Assembly: GCA_027922465.2 (NCBI GenBank)
Contig: BQMF02000208.1
Location: 310,001 to 374,000 of the forward strand
Length of the DNA stretch: 64,000 bases
Reading direction: 5' to 3'
From: Turritopsis dohrnii
Lineage: Eukaryota > Cnidaria > Hydrozoa > Anthoathecata > Oceaniidae
The translations under genes were made by a program, and so were the position numbers. Each line of letters opens with the position of its first letter. Positions within the stretch are counted from its first letter, which is position 1. Below, piece after piece: positions 57,689 to 64,000 of the stretch. The notes beneath the pieces were generated by a model. That model was not told the DNA's origin and made no database searches. It saw only the letters and a program-made list of their open reading frames with translations.

Positions 57689-58164
57689 TACCGTAATGCT
57701 TCGATTAGACGCCCGGGGTGTTTATTAAATTTTTTGAATTTTTTTGGGGGGCGTCTATACGAGGGGGGCGTCTATTGAATTTTTGTGAAACTCTTCTTTT
57801 TCGTAAATATAAACTAAATATAAACATCGATAAAAAATATACAAAATTAAACTTCAAGATCATCGTCAATAAAGACAAAGTTTCCAACTGTTAGTTTAAA
57901 ATTTAAAAAGAAGGATTTTATCGCAAATTTCCATATTTTTATACAAAATGAAAACATTGAGGCTGAAACAATGCATGCAATGTAGTAGTTCTACATGCCT
58001 TAATTAGTGTGTCTCTAATAAACGCCCCTCTCTAGAGAGGGGCGTCTATTCGAGGGGGGCGTCTAATAGAGTGGGGCGTTTATTTAAAAGTCTCCTGAAA
58101 AGGGGGGCGTCTATTCGAGGGGGGCGTTTAAAAGAAGGTGGCGTTTAATCGATGCATTACGGTA
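57689..58164. mobile_element. MITE with TACCGTAATGC ends
   Basis: TACCGTAATGCTTCGATTAG at the left and its imperfect inverse at the right (ending GCATTACGGTA) bound 476 bp. The body has many copies of GGGGGGCGTCTATTCGAG in both orientations. Confidence 0.88.
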
Positions 58165-58730
58165 TACAATATTCTAATTTATGTGCGTGGTCCAGTTCTC
58201 GTCAAAGTTACATGTAGCATTACTCTGACTTCCATTTTCGCCGACTCTATGCTGATATCCTGTATTTTCTTTAAAAACTGGCGAAACTTTTAACGATACA
58301 GTTTACTTGGAGGTTAATAACCTCGATCCCAGGGATTCGCAGTGAAATTTTTTGATGGCTGCTGCTATCAGGACATCAAACAAAAGTCCTAGATACGAGT
58401 TTGAACAAAACAGTATACTTACCAGTAAAAGTATTGGATGGTGTTTTAAAGGTGTTTTAAGGGTAAGAGCAAAGGGTTTTCTTTAACCAATCCGCGATAT
58501 AATTATCATAAGCGTTTAAAGAACGAACCATGTTCGGAAAAAGCATACATTTTGAACCAACAGTTGTTAAAAAGAGTCGTCACCTGGAAAGTTCATAGTC
58601 ACTATGATGGCGTATAACAATAGTATTATATTGAATAAAATACTAATGAACCTTAAAAATCATACAAAGCCTATCAAATTTCAGTCTTGTTCCTTGCTAG
58701 AACATCAGTCAGTGAATCTATCCGGCCGTT
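58165..58730. other. non-coding 3' of ERG-like gene
   Basis: This includes the expected 3' UTR of the minus-strand channel gene. Nothing else was recognised. Confidence 0.4.
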
Positions 58731-61700
58731 CTACACGATAGTTTCTATTGAAGTAAACTGTAAGTTAGCCACATCAGTCTGTTCGTTAGTTCTGTTCATT
58801 CCTTCACTACGGATTTGTTTGCTCCGCAACAAACTTAATATTAGTTTCACATCGTCCTTCATCGAACATTCTAATCGAGTCAGTTGTTTTCTTAGATCCT
58901 CTAAATCGTTCTTCATTTCGGAACAACTACAGTTCGGCAAACGTGGATTAGTTATCACATTACTACTGGTGTCGTTTTGCTGTCGGAAAATTCCCGACTT
59001 CAGCCTCGGTTTTTGGTAACTGAACGTCGAATCGCATCTCGTACTTGTTTGATGAAATCCATTGTCGTCACGTGACGGATCGTCAACCTGAAAACGTAAA
59101 CAAAGTCATCATTACTACCGAGATGTAACTGCTGAGATGTTAAAACTGGTCCATCATTTTATAATCCCTTCACCGAGTACAAATTTCATATAAGGTCAAA
59201 AATATGATCTCGTTCACAAAGGTATAGAGCTTTTAGGTTATGATGGTCAAACAAACAGAAGACAATAAAAACTAAACAAGTTTTGTGTTGAAAGCAGCAG
59301 CTGTTCTTACTTCCAGATCACGTAGGTCACACGTGATTTGCATTTCTTCGTTGAAGTTTCTCCGGAATTCTGGATACGATTTCATTATATACAACAAACT
59401 ATCTCGGGAGATCACGTGTAAGTCGCAATAAGTTAACGCACGTACACTCGCACGAGCTTTGCCGCTGATCCCACTTCTGGTTAAACCAAAGTTTTCCCCA
59501 AACGAGTCTCCTTTCCCTACAGGAAAACATGAAGAACATATAGAAACTCATCGACCATCCGTGGACACATTACATTCAACAATAATACGCGAGTATGGTA
59601 CTGACACCACGTGTTTTAAAATATTGACATAACTGACCATAACGCTTTATTACTATACGACGTTTTATGGTTTGTTATCAAAATTTCCTGGAGCATCACA
59701 TACGATCATTACCTAATATGGCAATTATCGTTTCATTTTGTATAATTTCCACAATTCCCTTGCCAATCCAATAAAGATTTATTATCTCATCACCATGGTG
59801 AATGACGTAATCACCCGGTGGACAATGAGTTGTGTTCATCTTTAGCGATATGGAACGCAAACATCCGGGTGTTGAGCCACGGAAAGCAGGGTTATTGGAT
59901 AACAGGTGGCGATTCAAATGTAAACAAATATCTCCTTGCAACCCTTCTGGAAATTGTCTAAGGACCTAACATAGAGAGAAAATAAGAAAATGTAAACAAT
60001 AGCTTGGACAACTGTTAACAGGTTGGACATACAGGATATATGATAATCAAGGCACATATAGCGTACAAGATATCAATTTGACAATTTAGTGATTCACTTT
60101 CCACACATGGCTGAAGATGGACCCTTTTTAAAACTATTTAAGAACGTGTAAACAAGCATAAATACCTCTTTCATGTCTATTCCATTCGTGTATGAGTACT
60201 CGTACTGTGCATAATCTTCGAGCCGGTGACTTAATGGAGAAGGGATTTGATAAAGGCGAATGAATTCGCGAACTCTTCGCATGGTGAAATGATAATTCGC
60301 CATACCCGAATAAAGGCGTTGAATAATGGCGGTGACGTTCCCGAAAATAACAGCGTGCATAAGTGCTTGAAGAAAAAAGCAAGGAGATTAATTTGCGCAT
60401 AATAGAAACGAAAACAAAGTGTGTAGTTATATAAATTGAACAATAACGGTCAGTGTAATCCTAACACATCGTTGTTATTCTAGGTTTCCATAACAACATG
60501 GTCCTTGTGTAATATGACAGAATAATCAAACTATCAAGCGTATTACCAACCTCCTAGGAACATGATCAAGATGGTAAAAATCTTTTCTCCGTTCGTGTTG
60601 GCCGACACATTACCAAACCCGACACTCGTCAGACTGCTAAGTGTAAAATACAAGGCCGTCAAGTATTTGGTCTTCGTCTCCGGACCGCTGTTACTGACGT
60701 TAGTATAGGGATTGCCAGTTGCGATGCCCAACTGAGTCAACCAACTCATGCTTTTTGTATCACCGGGTCTTTCCAATTTGCCAATGGCGTACCAAATGCA
60801 TGCGAGCCAATGCGCCACCAACGCAAAACCAAACATTAGTAATATTAACATCGCCGGACCAAATACCGAATTACTAGAAAGCTTGCGTGACACTCGTACC
60901 AGACGAAGTAGTTTGGCTGTTTTTAAAAGTCCCATTAACGTTGTGATCTGTAAAGAATGTATTTAAAGGTATCACGTTTTACCTACAAAGATTAATCTTT
61001 TCAGCTGCACAAAAAGACAACATGACCAGATGACCAAGAGCAATTATTTTGTTTTGCTACGGGAAAGTTTTCTGAACCCTTTTGTTCACAACCGTCCAGG
61101 AAAGTCAGATCAGAGTTTCTGAAAGCGCTGTATATATATTGCCAACTACAATCATGCTAACATAATTTGTGTGAAAAGTTGGGTTTTAAACGCCCTACGC
61201 CCTATTTCATCCAATAAGTTCTTAGATTGTTATCATAAACTTGTGGGTGCATGTTCCATGCGCCGCCCAAATGAGATTTCAGTAAAACTAGGTATATTTT
61301 TAACTGATTTTCATCCAGTGAACTTTGCTTTACAGTTGGAGTTCCCTTTGACTTTCAATGGACCGGATAAGAAGTTAGAGGTTTATTACGGGCTGTAAAT
61401 GCTGACGGGACCAAGGCATTTGCTTGGGGCAGCTTATCGGGGATAATTTCGGTGCGGAAAATTTACGTCGGGGAAACTTTTTCGTCGGGGAAAATTTCGC
61501 CATTTTGCAAAATTTTACTAATACTTTCTTATAAATTTCACTTTTTCAAAACTTTCGTCGGGGAAAATTTTCGTAATGAAGCAAAATTTTCGTCACTTTC
61601 CCTCGACGAAATTATCCCCGATAAGGTAGCGCGAAGTTTGAGATTTGAGTGCATTTTAGACATAACGAGAGTCAACTGTATTTACCAAATTTGAATAGTG

Positions 61701-62790
61701 AAAATAAATTAATAAGATATACATGTCTCGTAACCAATTTTATAGATTTGTGCTCCTCAACATCAAACAGAAACAAAACGAACCACACTAAATCGAAGCG
61801 ATATATATTTTGTCTTGACCAAAACCCTATAAAACGATTGTCGTTTTTTATTTTACCGAGGCCAATTAAATTGAAACTTCACGCTAATTTTCCACTAATT
61901 ATGTTTATAAATTCATAAACACAGCTAGGTCCTTAGATTGACTCCGACAAAAGTTCGCCGCTATAAGCTACACCTCACGTACGACACATAAGCAATGGAT
62001 GCAGATAGAACTTTACCTGGTCATTTCTAGCTAAAATTATCAATAGTTCAAACGGCATGGCAGCCAAGAGGTCGATGACAAACCATCCCTTCATATAGTG
62101 AACGGCGACACGACAAGGATCGCTAACAACTTCGTCATTCGCATCGACGAACGTCGTGCGGAGATTGATAAAAATGTCGATAATGAAAATGACATCCACT
62201 ATGTAATCGATAATAAGGATTGGGTCATCGGAAATTGGCGCTTTCAATGAAACAAAGGCTGCCATATATGGTGTTACAATTGCTGTGTACAAGACCAGAA
62301 TAACAACAATCCAGTCCCAGATCAATTTGAACGGCGAGTAATGTAATAGAATCCACGGTTGAACTTTTGACAACTCGAATTTGTAGTTTGGTACCATATT
62401 GGGGCCATACGACATCATCTAATTGAAATGAAAACGGCGGAATCGATTACGGGAAATTTAAAATGAACGCCTGTTGAGAAATGTTATACATAAATACCAT
62501 GTGTCAAAAAAGTACTTGTCGGTAATTTCCCCGGGTTAGGTTAGGTAAAAATGCTTAATCCTCACCCTCACCCTGACTCTAACCCTAACCCTAACCTTGG
62601 GGGAGATAACCGACAAGTACCATAGAAAATCTACCAGAACCTTTAATGTCGCAGCGGATAGGCTGGTCAATGCATTCGACACGTTTTCTCGATGTTTGTA
62701 CTTATGTCGGCGGACAACCGGCTTTTCTTGAGTAGTTGAATTAAGAGTCGGAATACCATTGGACGTCATTTCCGTGAGCCAGTCGCAAAC
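58731..62790 (-). CDS. ERG-type voltage-gated potassium channel (KCNH family), C-terminal seven exons
   Basis: Seven exons join in phase: 62790(approximate)-62641, 62418-62017, 60947-60551, 60365-60166, 59965-59713, 59516-59311 and 59087-58731. The protein runs from a linker ([13 protein letters not shown]) into S1 ([15 protein letters not shown]) and S2-S3 with conserved Asp. The S4 is [17 protein letters not shown], then come S5, a long turret, the pore [14 protein letters not shown], and S6 with [15 protein letters not shown]. The C-linker ([13 protein letters not shown]) and a cyclic-nucleotide-binding-homology domain ([30 protein letters not shown]) follow. The tail has a coiled coil ([20 protein letters not shown]) like that of ERG channels. 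SVGFGN and the short turret with GNPY favour ERG over EAG and ELK. It should form a tetrameric K+ channel that shapes repolarisation. The N-terminal PAS (eag) domain is not in the window as far as I can see; the gene runs off to the right. Confidence 0.92.
59663..59700. repeat. third copy of the TATGGTTTGTTATC repeat end
   Basis: TTATGGTTTGTTATCAAAAT followed by TTCCTGGAGCATCACA matches, as the inverse, the arm at 18250-18285 and directly the arm at 18630-18660. Only one arm is seen here, so it is a solo end or fragment within an ERG-gene intron. Confidence 0.7.
61434..61624. mobile_element. MITE in ERG intron
   Basis: TTATCGGGGATAATTTCG and its inverse bound 191 bp. The body repeats TTCGTCGGGGAAAATTT. 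A decayed relative may lie at 6025-6100 in the carbonic anhydrase intron. Confidence 0.8.
62511..62621. mobile_element. telomere-repeat-bearing MITE next to an ERG splice donor
   Basis: AGTACTTGTCGGTAATTTCC and its inverse (AGATAACCGACAAGTAC) bound 111 bp. The interior is a run of CCTCACCC/CCCTAA units (TTAGGG on the other strand) closed by GGGTTAGG at the left. It ends 20 bp from the donor of the 62641-62790 exon. Confidence 0.82.
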
Positions 62791-64000
62791 CCCACCTTCC
62801 AACCAATCACGTTAAAGGTAAAAGTTATAATTATCAAAAAGCTCAGACAAGAGTCTTTCCTGTACAAGTCTTTTAGTTGTTTGATTCGTATTTATAATGA
62901 TTCGTGTGTCTTCTTGATTCAAACCAACTAGCAATTACCGCGGTTTGCAGAGATCTATATATATAAGGAAAAAGTACAACCAAGATCACCCTAACGAAAA
63001 CAGCTTCATTTTTGATTCAGTTCATCATACTCCTGTTTTCTCGTCGCTCATAAACTCCGCGTTATCGATAAAAGAACAATGAAATAAAATCCCCTCCATA
63101 CAAACACACTCTGTTAGTAACGAACTATCTGAATGAAACAAGCCATCCGCATAATGAACAGTCTAAATAAACAAACTGTGCATAAAAAAGAACTGCCCGA
63201 TATAAAGAACTTTCTCTTTCTCCCCGTCTTCTAATGTAAGAAACCATCAGGATCTGCTTTTAGTACCAAATATATTGTTAGGAATATATTGTTAAATTTT
63301 ATTTAAAGACATATCTTGGAAGATGTGTTCAAACAAACCTCCTTAAGAAGAAGGACATCTCAAAAAATTTCTTTCACTTTACCATGTTTCAAACTTAGAT
63401 GTTTGAGAAAACGCCTTGTAGCTAGTATAAGGTAGATGCTGACCCTGAAGTGAAATTCATTTACCCCTGAATAAAAGTCATTATAAAAACCACATTTTTT
63501 GTTATTGTTTCTTTAGATATGGTTTTGAGTGATCTTACTTCCACTTCGAATGGAACAAATAGTTGATAACAATGAACTTGATCATATATTTTCACTTTCA
63601 CTTTCACTTTGATCCCGAATGAAAAAACAAATAAATATGAAACAAATATTGCGAGCATATGTGTAAGTTGTTGTTCCTGCATACGTAAATAACCAGGGAG
63701 TAGGTTGCTAGTAGAACTTTCCGTTATCACTGAATTTCAGGGTTCGGTGTAGCCACTGGTTAGTTTGTTGGATCAACTCGCACACATGTACACATGAACT
63801 GAAGCCATCAATGTCATGCGCACACCAACTGAAGCCATCGATGTCACCCACGGACTTTTGTGTTCAAAAAATTATTTCATTTTGAACAGCAAAAACTACT
63901 TTTATATCTAATGTTAAAAAATTCCGGCATGATTTTCGTCTCTAGGTTCTTACCTCGTGATTTCTAAATTCGCAAACATATTTTGTCCAGTAAGTTTCAC
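62791..64000. other. intron or spacer of ERG-like gene
   Basis: No PAS-domain exon was recognised. A consensus donor on the minus strand (CACGAG/GTAAGA at 63954/63953) suggests an exon reaching to or past the window edge, but its short reading does not match the ERG PAS domain. Confidence 0.35.

Noticed and set aside
63954..64000. Possible ERG exon at the right edge (donor GAG/GTAAGA, reading ETYWTKYVCEFRNHE)
   Set aside because: The splice site is good, but the residues do not match the ERG PAS domain or linker, and the exon is cut by the window. Not called.

Overview
This is eukaryotic DNA. It is AT-rich and has long non-coding stretches, spliced genes with GT-AG introns, and many small inverted-repeat transposons. 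The gene repertoire points to an animal: a carbonic anhydrase-related protein, cytosolic HSP70, a leucine-rich-repeat hormone-receptor-type GPCR, a Mab-21/cGAS-like protein, an ERG-type potassium channel and a tastin-like mitotic protein. The intron-poor LGR, the transposon types (PIF/Harbinger, Tigger/pogo, many TTAA elements, restriction-endonuclease-type non-LTR) and telomere-like TTAGGG tracts fit a cnidarian, perhaps a hydrozoan. That assignment is inference; no species marker was seen.

Layout. 1-3.3 kb: no gene, one TTAA-type MITE. 3.35-9.0 kb (+): spliced alpha-carbonic-anhydrase-related gene; its last intron hosts an antisense, intronless 332-aa coiled-coil gene (7.08-8.08 kb). 9-12.6 kb: repeats, including a higher-order 31-bp satellite-like array. 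12.9-19.3 kb (-): multi-exon tastin (TROAP)-like gene with a SINE-bearing inverted repeat in an intron. 21.4-24.2 kb (+): HSP70 with a perfect heat-shock element. 24.6-29.7 kb: transposon graveyard, with a Harbinger transposase and its MADF/BESS partner broken by nested TTAA elements. 32.3-38.6 kb: Tc1-like non-autonomous element, then a 3.9-kb element with minisatellite-bearing terminal repeats, itself invaded by at least two other elements and holding an integrase-like pseudogene. 39.3-39.7 kb (-): Tigger-type transposase relic. 42.6-45.7 kb (+): single-exon 1032-aa LGR. 48.9-51.5 kb (-): two-exon Mab-21/cGAS-like gene. 52.8-54.8 kb (+): 5'-truncated non-LTR retrotransposon with a poly(A) tail. 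55-58.2 kb: three MITE-like elements, one doubly nested. 58.7-62.8 kb (-): C-terminal seven exons of an ERG (KCNH) channel whose PAS-encoding 5' exons are not seen.

The host genes form no operon or shared pathway. They are independent loci separated by transposon-derived sequence. Exon structures were derived by eye from splice consensus, phase and family alignment. The longest uncertainties are the 5' end of the carbonic anhydrase gene, one missing junction in the tastin-like gene, and the N-terminus of the channel.
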